Source: an uncultured Bacteroidales bacterium (GTDB lineage Bacteria; Bacteroidota; Bacteroidia; Bacteroidales; UBA932). From it: 64,000 nucleotides of DNA. Below, in pieces: positions 27,815 through 35,698 of the stretch. The translations under genes were made by a program, and so were the position numbers. Under the pieces are notes generated by a model, which had not been told where the DNA came from, did no database searches, and saw nothing but the letters and a program-made list of their open reading frames with translations. The DNA lies in the NCBI GenBank assembly GCA_944322585.1, contig CALUPB010000001.1, positions 1 to 64,000 on the forward strand, in the 5' to 3' direction. Each line of letters starts with the position of its first letter. The first letter of the stretch is position 1.

Positions 27815-28888
27815 ATGAAACGTATCATACTGCTGTTTGTTCTGAGTCTTGCCTCACTGGCAATATCAGCGAGAGAAATAGAAGGTCCCTATCTGATCCT
27901 GTCGACACCGTACCATGACGACGGCACCGTCGACTATGAGAGCCTTGTGAAGTCGGCACGGTTTGCCGCCGGTTGGAAAATCCCGGGGCTCATATGGCCA
28001 CAGTCGAATGATTCCATAGATCTGCTCACAAGAGAGGAGAAATTGGCCGGGATGACAGCCCTTGTAAAGGAATGGCGGGACAATCCCAAGGAAACGGTAC
28101 TCGTCCTCGGTGTAAACGGTGATGATACCGAAGACATGCTCGTCTATGCCCGGGAAGCGGAACGGCTCGCAGAAGAATCCGGCGTAGACATCATCCTTGC
28201 CGCACGGCCGCCATACTATGGGACAAGCGAAGAAGACATCCTGAAATATTACGATGCCCTCGCTGCCGTGGCAAAAAGGCCTGTCATCATACAGACATAT
28301 GTAAATGACGCCTGTCCCACCCCTTCCGTGGACTTGCTGATCTCGCTTGCAGAAAGGTATCCCGACATTTACGGATGGATAAAGGAAGAATCGAACGCAC
28401 TTGAGGCCAATGACCGCCAAAAGCAGGAACTTGAAGGCAAGCCCGCTGTCAAGACAGTATTTTCCGCATGGGGAGGCTGGCAATGGCTGTATCAGGGACG
28501 GCATATCGGGACCAGGGGGCTCATATCCGAAAGGGTCGCCTACGCACCGATAGTATCACTCATATGGGAACTCATGAAAAACGGGGACAGGGAAGGGCAT
28601 CTTACGGAAGCCTATGCCCTGTACCGTCTTCTCATCGACCAGAGATTTCTGCCGTACGACAGTCTGAGAGGCTATTCCCTCCATTATTTAGTCCGGCTCG
28701 GGCTGTTCGGGAACACGCTGTCAAGGACTTATGCCGACAGACCGGACGGACCGGACGGCACATATACAAGGGAGAACAAGCCGGAATGGACTTTAAACGA
28801 CATTGAGTTGACTGACAGTCAGAAAGCCGAACTCGACTTGTGTTACGACGACATGATGGAATTTGTAAACAATACTTGCAGACAATGA
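27815..28888 (+). CDS. DapA/NanA-family (dihydrodipicolinate synthase-like) protein with a signal peptide
   Basis: The 357-residue product has a clear signal peptide (MKRIILLFVLSLASLAISA) before a class I aldolase-type (beta/alpha)8 barrel. The Schiff-base Lys is Lys190 in DIYGWIKEES, and the conserved Tyr is Tyr162 in VIIQTYVND. The family includes dihydrodipicolinate synthase, N-acetylneuraminate lyase and 2-keto-3-deoxy sugar-acid aldolases or dehydratases, nearly all cytoplasmic. Export suggests a periplasmic step on a keto-deoxy sugar acid or sialic-acid-like substrate; this is inference. The frame is open further upstream, but ATG 27815 puts the signal peptide first. The SDR gene starts 4 bases inside its end (ATGA overlap). 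Confidence 0.8.
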   Translation: MKRIILLFVLSLASLAISAREIEGPYLILSTPYHDDGTVDYESLVKSARFAAGWKIPGLIWPQSNDSIDLLTREEKLAGMTALVKEWRDNPKETVLVLGVNGDDTEDMLVYAREAERLAEESGVDIILAARPPYYGTSEEDILKYYDALAAVAKRPVIIQTYVNDACPTPSVDLLISLAERYPDIYGWIKEESNALEANDRQKQELEGKPAVKTVFSAWGGWQWLYQGRHIGTRGLISERVAYAPIVSLIWELMKNGDREGHLTEAYALYRLLIDQRFLPYDSLRGYSLHYLVRLGLFGNTLSRTYADRPDGPDGTYTRENKPEWTLNDIELTDSQKAELDLCYDDMMEFVNNTCRQ

Positions 28889-29631
28889 AAAAGATAGAAT
28901 TCAACGGAAAGACCGCCGTAGTGACCGGAGCGGCGAGCGGGATAGGGCTCTTCACTTCCCGGGAATTTGCCGGACTCGGAGCGAAGGTCATCATGTGTGA
29001 TGTCAACGGTGAAGCTTTAGAAGCCGCTGCCGCAAACGCAGGAGGTTGTGCAATCCCGATGCAGGGTGATGTAAGAGACTATGAATATGCCGTTTCAGTA
29101 GCTGCAAAGGCGGCAGAACTCGGAGGGGCCGATTATCTCGTAGCATGTGCCGGAGGCTATGAAGCCCGGTGCTGCAGGAGCATGGTACCTTTCTATGAGC
29201 AGCCTTTGGAAGTGATCGACTGGGGCCTTGACGTAAACCTCAAGGGTCCGGTCTATTTCTCAAGGGCACTCATGCCGCAGATGGTGGCAAAGAAATCCGG
29301 AGTGATAGTCCTGCTCGGTTCCGTAACCGGTTTCGAAGGGGACGGCATCGGAGCCATGTACGGAACAGCGAAGTCGGGGATTTTCAATTTCGTGAAAGGC
29401 CTTGCGATAGCAGGTGCCCCTCATGGAGTCAGGGCCGTATGCGTGACTCCGGGGCCGGTACTGTCACGTGCGGCAATGGCGGAAATGCCTACACTTCTGG
29501 GCCGGGCAGCCGAACTCGGGGAACTCGTGGACGTGATAATGTTCATGTGCAGCGACAATGCCTCGTTCATTACCGGCTCCAACCATGTTGTAGACGGAGG
29601 ACGCCTGTGTATGTATCAGAAAACCTATTAA
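28885..29631 (+). CDS. Short-chain dehydrogenase/reductase
   Basis: A 248-residue cytoplasmic SDR: TGAASGIGLF is the NAD(P) glycine motif, CAGG replaces NNAG, and the catalytic Ser and YxxxK appear as LLGSVTGFEG and MYGTAKSG. The end (ITGSNHVVDGGRLC) is typical. The start at ATG 28885 overlaps the DapA-like gene by 4 bases (translational coupling). In this context it could oxidise or reduce a keto-deoxy sugar acid or an unusual sugar from the glycan. The substrate cannot be read from sequence. Confidence 0.85.
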   Translation: MKKIEFNGKTAVVTGAASGIGLFTSREFAGLGAKVIMCDVNGEALEAAAANAGGCAIPMQGDVRDYEYAVSVAAKAAELGGADYLVACAGGYEARCCRSMVPFYEQPLEVIDWGLDVNLKGPVYFSRALMPQMVAKKSGVIVLLGSVTGFEGDGIGAMYGTAKSGIFNFVKGLAIAGAPHGVRAVCVTPGPVLSRAAMAEMPTLLGRAAELGELVDVIMFMCSDNASFITGSNHVVDGGRLCMYQKTY

Positions 29632-29644
29632 CCGGTCTTATATT

Positions 29645-31144
29645 ATGGACATGATATTGACGACAATGCTGCTTGTGCTGCTGCAGTTTCAGGGGATTGT
29701 CTTGGATGACAGCCCCACAAGGGTGGAGACAGACCTGAAAGTGGAAATGGAAATAATGGGGACACTAAGGCCCAAATCCGTCTCCGAGATATCTTCTTCG
29801 CGATGGACCCTCGACTGCGGGGGCATGGACAGGGAACATGCCGACTGGAGGGCAGTCCGCGGCTATGTGGCACCTCTCGGCATCGCCCGCATCCGTCAGC
29901 AGGCCGGTTGGGCGAGATGCGAGAAGGAACCAGGGATGTATGATTTCGCATGGCTCGACCAATGTGTGTTCGATGCCAAAAGGATGGGCGTGGATGTATG
30001 GATGGAACTCAGCTACGGCAATCCGGTCTATGAAGGAGGAGGAGGCAGAAATCTCAATGCCGGCTTTCCGACGTCGGAGAAAGCACTGGAAGCATGGGAC
30101 AACTGGGTCAGGGCAATGGCAGAACACTACAAAGGTACTGTCATAGACTGGTGCATCTGGAACGAACCTAACGGACATACTTCGGGAAACACCGTCGGAC
30201 AGGCCACAGACTTTGCCGTAAGGACTGCGGAAATTCTCCGTAGCGTCATACCGGATGCCAGGATAGCGGCATTCGCACTCACAAAAGCCGACCCCGGATG
30301 GATTGAACCTTTTGTCCGGGAACTTGCGGAAAGAGACAAGGCCCATCTGTTCAACAGCATCGCCTATCATCACTACAGCCATAACCCGGATGCAGGCTAT
30401 GAGGACGTGGAAAAAAGCCGCGCGATTGTGGCACGCCATACTCCGGGGCTCAGACTGATGCAGGGAGAGGGAGGGACCCAGAGTGAATGGTGCAGAAACG
30501 GAGCCCTGTCGAACACCTTCTGGACGGAACTCACACAGGCAAAATATAACCTCAGGCGCTCTCTCGGAGACCTCGGGCATGGAGACGACACGGAAGTGTT
30601 CCATCTGTGCGACCTTGAATACCGCGCAGTGAAACGTCACTGGGGTCTGCTCAGATACGGCCTGCTGAAGACTACGGGCCAGGCTGACGGGTTCAGGGTA
30701 CTGAAAGTCAAGATGTCCTATTATGCGATACAGAATGCGGTATCGGTATTCAATGACGCTTTGGAATGTCTTTCTCCCGACAACACGACATCTGCGATAC
30801 ATGGAGTGGAGAATGCTGTCATCTATGACTGGAAAGACAGGGCTACAGGCACCCCGGTTGCGGTTTTCTGGGATGCATCGGCCATGCCGTCAAACGGGAA
30901 TACCGTACAGGAAGCCAGGGTGACAATCAAAGGCAGTCCGCTGGAAAATCCCGTATGGGTAGACGTACTCACAGGGAATGTCTACAAAATCGACGCTTCC
31001 AGGATCAGCCGCACCGGTAATGCCACTGTCTATAACGTACCGGCATATGACTCCCCTGCATTCATTACTTCGGAAGATATCCTTACTCTTGATTATTCCT
31101 GGTATGTACGTGAAGGGAAATACATGAAACAATATCAGCACTGA
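29645..31144 (+). CDS. GH39-like glycoside hydrolase
   Basis: A 499-residue GH-A type hydrolase. The barrel shows ARIRQQAGWARCEKEPGMY, VDVWMELSYGNP, the acid/base motif WCIWNEPNGH (Glu174), YHHYSHNPD and the nucleophile in LMQGEGGTQS (Glu275). The spacing of about 100 residues fits clan GH-A. GH39 contains beta-xylosidases and alpha-L-iduronidases, which would suit a uronate-containing glycan, but the match is by motif only. The N-terminus has a weak hydrophobic leader (MILTTMLLVLLQFQG). It starts 13 bases after the SDR and ends 5 bases before the MFS gene. Confidence 0.75.
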   Translation: MDMILTTMLLVLLQFQGIVLDDSPTRVETDLKVEMEIMGTLRPKSVSEISSSRWTLDCGGMDREHADWRAVRGYVAPLGIARIRQQAGWARCEKEPGMYDFAWLDQCVFDAKRMGVDVWMELSYGNPVYEGGGGRNLNAGFPTSEKALEAWDNWVRAMAEHYKGTVIDWCIWNEPNGHTSGNTVGQATDFAVRTAEILRSVIPDARIAAFALTKADPGWIEPFVRELAERDKAHLFNSIAYHHYSHNPDAGYEDVEKSRAIVARHTPGLRLMQGEGGTQSEWCRNGALSNTFWTELTQAKYNLRRSLGDLGHGDDTEVFHLCDLEYRAVKRHWGLLRYGLLKTTGQADGFRVLKVKMSYYAIQNAVSVFNDALECLSPDNTTSAIHGVENAVIYDWKDRATGTPVAVFWDASAMPSNGNTVQEARVTIKGSPLENPVWVDVLTGNVYKIDASRISRTGNATVYNVPAYDSPAFITSEDILTLDYSWYVREGKYMKQYQH

Positions 31145-31149
31145 AAGAG

Positions 31150-32436
31150 ATGAAAAAGTTCAGACAAGGGAACATGTACAAATGGGAGGTGCTTCTCCTG
31201 TTATGGATGGCCTATCTTCTCAATCAGGGAGACCGGCAGGTATTCAATACGGTCCTGCCGGCAATACGCGACAGCCTGAACCTTACGGATACATCCATCG
31301 GTCTTATAGCTACGATATTCAATCTTGCCTTTGCCGTAGCCGTACCGATAGGCGGCTGGATGGGAGACCGTTTTTCCCGCAAATGGGTGACCACATTCAG
31401 TGTCCTGTTTTTCAGCGTGGCCACAATGTTCACCGGACTTGCGGGTTCATTTGCAATGCTGATCCTTCTCCGTTCCATCGCCACAGGAGGAGGCGAAGCT
31501 CTTTTCGGACCGTCAAACTATTCCCTGCTCGCCCAGTACCACACTGATACAAGGGCACGTGCCATGTCCATACACCAGACTGCCTATTATGTAGGAGTCA
31601 TCCTTGCAGGATGGATTGCCGGACACATTGCCGACAGGCTCGGCTGGCAATATTCCTTCTATATTTTCGGTGCAACCGGTATCGTATGGGGAATATTGAT
31701 GGCAATCCGGCTCAAAGACAAAGATGGAACCGGAATTATAAGGACGGGATCCACAGCAAAGAATCCGGATGAAGAAGAGAGGAAAGTCGGAATTCTGGAC
31801 GGCTTCAAGGCAGTCTTCACAACTCCTACAGCCCTTATGCTTACAATAGGCTTCAGCGGGCTGATTTTCGTCATCACCGGTTTCATGACATGGGTCCCGG
31901 CATATCTGCAGGAGGAATTCTGCCAGACCCAGGCGGAAGCAGGTTTCAATTCCATGTTCTGGACATACGTTGCAGCGTTTGCCGGCGTCCTGATTGCAGG
32001 CTCACTCTCCGACAGACTGGCCCTGAAGGCCGGCAGATACAGGATGTATCTCCAGGCGACGGGGCTCGTCTGCGGAGCCGTATTCCTGACATTCATGGGA
32101 GGGAATCCATCTCTTGCCATTCTCTACATATGCTTTGCAGGCTGGGGATTCTTCCGGGCTTTCTTCGATGCCAACACCTATCCCGTACTCTATGATGTCA
32201 CTCCGGAAAGACTTCATGCATCCTGCGCAAGTGTAATGGGCATGACAGGGTTTGCCGTCGGGGCTCTGGCTCCGCTTATACTTGGTGCAATCAAGCAGAG
32301 TATGGGCTCCCTCAGTTCGACATTCCCCATACTTGCCATAATATGGGCCGTATGCGGAGTGCTGATGTTTGCGGTAGCCGGGATTTTCTATAAAAGGGAC
32401 CATGAAAAGATCCTGCAGACTGAAAACAACCGTTAA
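31150..32436 (+). CDS. MFS transporter of the PUL
   Basis: A 428-residue inner-membrane permease with 12 predicted membrane segments. WMAYLLNQGDRQVFNTVLPAIRDSLNLTD resembles the first loop of the anion:cation symporter family, and GGWMGDRFSRKW is the MFS motif A. The conserved loop LLRSIATGGGEALFGPSNYSLLAQYH follows. It probably imports the mono- or disaccharide product, perhaps a sugar acid, from periplasm to cytoplasm. It differs from the hexuronate-type carrier at 13527 in sequence and length. Confidence 0.88.
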   Translation: MKKFRQGNMYKWEVLLLLWMAYLLNQGDRQVFNTVLPAIRDSLNLTDTSIGLIATIFNLAFAVAVPIGGWMGDRFSRKWVTTFSVLFFSVATMFTGLAGSFAMLILLRSIATGGGEALFGPSNYSLLAQYHTDTRARAMSIHQTAYYVGVILAGWIAGHIADRLGWQYSFYIFGATGIVWGILMAIRLKDKDGTGIIRTGSTAKNPDEEERKVGILDGFKAVFTTPTALMLTIGFSGLIFVITGFMTWVPAYLQEEFCQTQAEAGFNSMFWTYVAAFAGVLIAGSLSDRLALKAGRYRMYLQATGLVCGAVFLTFMGGNPSLAILYICFAGWGFFRAFFDANTYPVLYDVTPERLHASCASVMGMTGFAVGALAPLILGAIKQSMGSLSSTFPILAIIWAVCGVLMFAVAGIFYKRDHEKILQTENNR

Positions 32437-32453
32437 ATTCAAGACAGACAACC

Positions 32454-33938
32454 ATGAAAACACATTTAGCGACCATACTTACAGGCATCACAATGATTGC
32501 TGTCTCCTGTGAAAACGAAGACAGCACCTTATGGGATGACCCCAACTTCATCCGTATAACCGTATCCACCGAACCCATGAACCTCCTGAACGGAAGTTCG
32601 GACGTGGAACTGACCGAAAAGGACGTCATCATGGTATTCGACCGGAACAACACCGGAGTGGAGCTGCATACGACAGACGAGCCCGGTACGGATATGGTGT
32701 ACTATTCACATGAATGGACCGGAAATATCCCGTCATACGCCTCATGGCAGGCATCTGCCGGAAATGCCACATGCACTTCCGAAGGGCTGCTCGGAGTGAC
32801 TTTGGAAACAGAACAGAAAGTCGGAAATCCGGAGACATACGGACCGGGGACAATCGTATCCGTCGGTAAAGTCACAGGAAATTCCACCGGATACAGGCTC
32901 AATCCGATGAAAAACATCACCGGGCTAATCCGGGTGACGATGAACAATTCCACCGCGAAATCAATCAGGATAGAAGCCGCCGGAGGGGAAATCATGTCCG
33001 GACGGGTAAATGTAGACTACACCAAGCTGGAAAACGGTGAAAATAATTTCTGGAGTCCGGCAGACGGGGCCGGCATGACATATGTTGAAATCACGCCTCT
33101 CGAGAGCTCGGCAGCCGCCACGGAAGACGGATGTCTTAAGGCCGGGTCATACTATGCGGCCGTCCTGCCGCAGACCTATTCGCAAGGTTTCCTCATTACC
33201 GTCACATGTAAGGACGGAAGTTCCATTGTAAGGAAATTCCATACCGAAGGTCTTGAAATCCCTCGCAGGGAACCGGCTGAAACGGATGATGCCCTTGACG
33301 ACACCCTGCCCGACGAAATAGTGATAGACCTTCAGTTCTACAATGAAAACGACATAAACCCTTTGGGAGAGTTTGTCTCCACCGCCGCCGGACAGACTGC
33401 TGCAGGAGAGGATTATACCTATGTGTACGACTATCTGTGCGATGGGATCGAAATGAGTATGGATCTTTCTTTTACAGTATCCAAAGGCTCCGGGGCCTCC
33501 GCAAGTCAGCGGTACCAGTATACAACCGTTTCCGGTGTAAGCCACAATGTATACTTCAACCCTGCCAATAACGGTTGGGTCAGACTGCCGGGTATTCCTG
33601 GAAGGTACCTGAAATCAGTATCGATGTTCCATGGCAACAATACTGCCGCCAAAAGGTTCCGTCTGCAGGAGGAGCCGCCGACCAATGCAGATGGAGTCGG
33701 AAGATATTTCTCTTCCACGCCTCTCGTATCGGCTCCGAGCGCTACCGAACCTATCGAAACATCCGTTACGGTTCCTACCGGTACCACAACTGCGGGACAG
33801 CTCTCAAACACCGAAGCCGGCAGATCCTATACAATGCAGTTCACGACAGGAGCCTCACTGAGGATTTTCAGAATACGTCTGGTATACACTAAAGATGAAC
33901 CTGTAGCGGACACACCACCGGATATCGCAGACTTATAG
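32454..33938 (+). CDS. Surface lipoprotein in the SusE/SGBP position
   Basis: A 494-residue lipoprotein (lipobox IAVSC). Residues 30-260 resemble fimbrillin-like or Mfa2-type beta domains (YRLNPMKNITGLIRVTMNNS, SYYAAVLPQTYSQGFLITV). The C-terminal half repeats beta-sandwich features (VYFNPANNGWVRLPGIPGRYLKSV, YTMQFTTGASLRIFRIRLVY). Its position as last gene of the locus suggests a surface glycan-binding protein. I do not recognise a named family for the whole protein. Confidence 0.6.
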   Translation: MKTHLATILTGITMIAVSCENEDSTLWDDPNFIRITVSTEPMNLLNGSSDVELTEKDVIMVFDRNNTGVELHTTDEPGTDMVYYSHEWTGNIPSYASWQASAGNATCTSEGLLGVTLETEQKVGNPETYGPGTIVSVGKVTGNSTGYRLNPMKNITGLIRVTMNNSTAKSIRIEAAGGEIMSGRVNVDYTKLENGENNFWSPADGAGMTYVEITPLESSAAATEDGCLKAGSYYAAVLPQTYSQGFLITVTCKDGSSIVRKFHTEGLEIPRREPAETDDALDDTLPDEIVIDLQFYNENDINPLGEFVSTAAGQTAAGEDYTYVYDYLCDGIEMSMDLSFTVSKGSGASASQRYQYTTVSGVSHNVYFNPANNGWVRLPGIPGRYLKSVSMFHGNNTAAKRFRLQEEPPTNADGVGRYFSSTPLVSAPSATEPIETSVTVPTGTTTAGQLSNTEAGRSYTMQFTTGASLRIFRIRLVYTKDEPVADTPPDIADL

Positions 33939-33967
33939 ACATTTCAGAGGAAAATTGCCTCAGACAT

Positions 33968-34711
33968 TCAGACAGGCTGCCCCTTATCGAGTATAAGGCC
34001 GGCCTGTCTGACTGCTTCCGTGAGTTTCCGTTCGAGCACAGGTCCGGTCGTATCAGTAAGACGCATGTCAGGAAGATAATACCCTATTGACGCCACGACT
34101 TCCCCCTTCATGAAGACAGGGGCAGCCATACAGGCAAAATGCCTGTTAATTACAGTAAAACATACCTGGGAACGGATTTCCGACATCTTGTCCATAAGAT
34201 CCTGCCGCGTCCTGACTTCCGGCCAGTCCTCCCCCGGCATTCCGGCCAGTTTGACGAAATTGTCGAGCTTTTCCGGGCTGTATCTTGCAAGTATGACTTT
34301 CGCCGTCGTCGCTTCCCATACCTTCATCTCGTAGATGACCTTGGCGACAATGGCATGGTTCGCCTCAGCACTGTACAGAAGTATCCGGCTGTCGTTCTTT
34401 ATTACCGACAGCATGACATTCTCATTGACCTCCCTGCACAGGGTATCCACAACCGGTTTCAGGAGTGTCCTGAGTCTGTCATGATTATTGCTGTTTCCTG
34501 CTATGCTGTAGATCTTTTCCCCAAGAACATAACCTTTGCGGTAATTCATCTGCTCTATCAGATTGAGATCCCTGAGAGTTTTCAATATGTTCGCACAAGT
34601 AGCCCTGTTAATGTTAAGATTATCCGCTATTTCCGTCAAGGGTACTTCCCTCGCTCTGTTTTCTGAAAGATAGACCAGTATCTTTTCCGTTTTCTCAAGG
34701 ACTCGTATCAT
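33968..34711 (-). CDS. IclR-family transcriptional regulator
   Basis: A 247-residue regulator with a winged helix at residues 1-65 (EKTEKILVYLSENRAREVPLTEIADNLNINRATCANILKTL) and an IclR effector domain (MLSVIKNDSRILLYSAEANHA, ATTAKVILARYSPEKLDNF, GEVVASIGYYLPDMR). IclR proteins such as KdgR control sugar-acid catabolism. The gene faces the PUL end to end (29-base gap) and is divergent from rplS. No hybrid two-component system, SusR or ECF/anti-sigma pair is present in the PUL, so this is the best candidate regulator. Likely binding sites are at 17361-17396. Confidence 0.88.
   Translation of the reverse strand: MIRVLEKTEKILVYLSENRAREVPLTEIADNLNINRATCANILKTLRDLNLIEQMNYRKGYVLGEKIYSIAGNSNNHDRLRTLLKPVVDTLCREVNENVMLSVIKNDSRILLYSAEANHAIVAKVIYEMKVWEATTAKVILARYSPEKLDNFVKLAGMPGEDWPEVRTRQDLMDKMSEIRSQVCFTVINRHFACMAAPVFMKGEVVASIGYYLPDMRLTDTTGPVLERKLTEAVRQAGLILDKGQPV
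33969..34010. repeat. Long hairpin at the convergent ends of the PUL and the IclR gene
   Basis: CAGACAGGC (33969-33977) and GCCTGTCTG (34002-34010) form a perfect 9-bp stem. Inside, CCTTAT (33982-33987) and ATAAGG (33993-33998) form a second 6-bp stem. It starts 31 bases after the PUL stop codon and lies in the last codons of the IclR gene. No T tract follows on the + strand, so it could be a bidirectional 3'-end structure rather than a classic terminator. Confidence 0.55.
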
Positions 34712-34732
34712 TCATCCGGATGTTTGGGTGCA

Positions 34733-34740
34733 CAAATATA
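34733..34740 (-). promoter_or_regulatory. -7 element of the IclR gene
   Basis: On the minus strand this reads TATATTTG, 22 bases before the start codon. The -33 place has no good TTTG. Confidence 0.5.
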
Positions 34741-34768
34741 GATAATTATTCCTTTTTTCAGAAAAAGT

Positions 34769-34799
34769 TTTGCATAGAAAGAAAATATTTATACCTTTG
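34769..34799 (+). promoter_or_regulatory. Promoter of rplS
   Basis: TTTG at 34769-34772 and TACCTTTG at 34792-34799, 19 bp apart: a near-perfect Bacteroidetes housekeeping promoter. The leader to the ATG at 34874 is about 70 bases. Confidence 0.85.
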
Positions 34800-34873
34800 C
34801 AGTCCCAAAATAAAAGCAACCTCTTGTGCCGGGTATGAAATGCGCAATGTTGCCACTTAAAACATATCGGAAT

Positions 34874-35251
34874 ATGGATTTGATAAAAATTGTAGATCAG
34901 GCTTTTGCCAACGAGCAGGCATCTGCATACCCGAAATTCAAGGCTGGTGACACAATTACCGTCACCTACAAGATCAAGGAGGGTGATAAGGAGAGACTCC
35001 AGAAATTCAGAGGAGTCGTAATCCAGATCAAGGGAGCCACTCCGGCAACCAAGACTTTCACAGTAAGGAAGGTTTCCAGCGGTATCGGAGTAGAAAGGAT
35101 TTTCCCGATGATGTCTCCTTTCATCGACTCCATCGAGCTCAACAAGGTCGGAAAAGTCCGCAGGGCACGTATCTTCTATCTTCGCAAACTTTCAGGCAAG
35201 AAAGCCCGCATAAAAGAGAAGAAAGTCAGTACAGTAAAGACCGCTGAATAA
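34874..35251 (+). CDS. rplS: 50S ribosomal protein L19
   Basis: A 125-residue L19, with the family motifs [49 protein letters not shown] and [21 protein letters not shown]. It sits at the 30S-50S interface. The frame is open 16 codons upstream, but the usual start [11 protein letters not shown] corresponds to ATG 34874. The tRNA-Arg gene follows 14 bases after its stop, so the two may share a transcript. Confidence 0.97.
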   Translation: MDLIKIVDQAFANEQASAYPKFKAGDTITVTYKIKEGDKERLQKFRGVVIQIKGATPATKTFTVRKVSSGIGVERIFPMMSPFIDSIELNKVGKVRRARIFYLRKLSGKKARIKEKKVSTVKTAE

Positions 35252-35265
35252 CAGCGTCATATATT

Positions 35266-35339
35266 GGCCCCTTAGCTCAACTGAATAGAGCATTTGACTA
35301 CGGATCAAAAGGTTACAGGTTTGAATCCTGTAGGGGTCA
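35266..35339 (+). tRNA. tRNA-Arg (anticodon ACG)
   Basis: A 74-base cloverleaf: acceptor GGCCCCT/AGGGGTC (one G-T), D stem GCTC/GAGC, anticodon stem TTTGA/TCAAA with loop CTACGGA, T stem ACAGG/CCTGT with loop TTTGAAT, discriminator A. The D loop AACTGAATA has a single G instead of the usual GG pair. CCA is not encoded. Confidence 0.95.
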
Positions 35340-35399
35340 CAAAGGGTCAAGAGCAAACAAATCAAGAGGGTACACCTCTGGAAAGACCGCGGAAAAGAG

Positions 35400-35439
35400 G
35401 CAGGATCTGACAAATTCAACGTCATTTCCTGCGTTTTTT
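35400..35439 (+). terminator. Terminator after rplS and tRNA-Arg
   Basis: GCAGGA (35400-35405) pairs with TCCTGC (35427-35432), with an inner TGAC/GTCA stem and a 9-base loop, followed by six T (35434-35439). Confidence 0.75.
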
Positions 35440-35482
35440 GTCTGAAATCGGAATCCGATGCAAAATAATCGATAATCACAAA

Positions 35483-35525
35483 CTACTTTTTGTATCATTA
35501 CCCGACTACTTTTTGCACCGTTACC
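35483..35525. repeat. Two 20-bp direct repeats before the TetR promoter
   Basis: CTACTTTTTGTATCATTACC (35483-35502) and CTACTTTTTGCACCGTTACC (35506-35525) differ at three positions and are 23 bp apart. The second one contains the -33 TTTG. They may be binding sites for a regulator on one DNA face. Confidence 0.6.
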
Positions 35526-35543
35526 AAAATATTCATATATTTG
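35512..35543 (+). promoter_or_regulatory. Promoter of the TetR-efflux operon
   Basis: TTTG at 35512-35515 and TATATTTG at 35536-35543 are 20 bp apart. Transcription should start near 35550, giving a leader of about 150 bases before the TetR ATG. Confidence 0.8.
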
Positions 35544-35558
35544 CGCTATTATTAACAG

Positions 35559-35586
35559 GATTGTTAAATAGTTTTGTTAAACAATC
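35559..35586. promoter_or_regulatory. Inverted repeat just after the predicted transcription start, possible TetR operator
   Basis: GATTGTT (35559-35565) and AACAATC (35580-35586) form a perfect 7-bp inverted repeat with 14 bases between. Inside it TTGTTAAA occurs twice, 13 bases apart. The place just downstream of the start site suits a repressor acting on its own gene. Confidence 0.5.
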
Positions 35587-35698
35587 GTGTGAAAGAACGG
35601 AAACAAAACAGTCAGGAGACCCCGACCGTCAGGTCGACATAATTCAGAATGACTTGTCAGACATGCAATTACAACTCCTGACCAATATATAACATGCT

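Larger units (their letters stand above)
35340..35698. other. Intergenic region between tRNA-Arg and the TetR gene
   Basis: This stretch holds the terminator at 35400-35439, a pair of 20-bp direct repeats, a promoter and an inverted repeat. An 84-codon open frame from 35438 to 35692 overlaps all of these and has no recognisable product, so I do not call it a gene. Confidence 0.6.

Noticed and set aside
29765-30802. A 345-codon open frame antisense to the GH39-like gene
   Set aside because: The sense strand encodes a hydrolase with both catalytic Glu motifs; the antisense product is low-complexity in character.
35438-35692. An 84-codon open frame before the TetR gene
   Set aside because: It runs through a terminator, two direct repeats, a promoter and an inverted repeat, and has no recognisable product.
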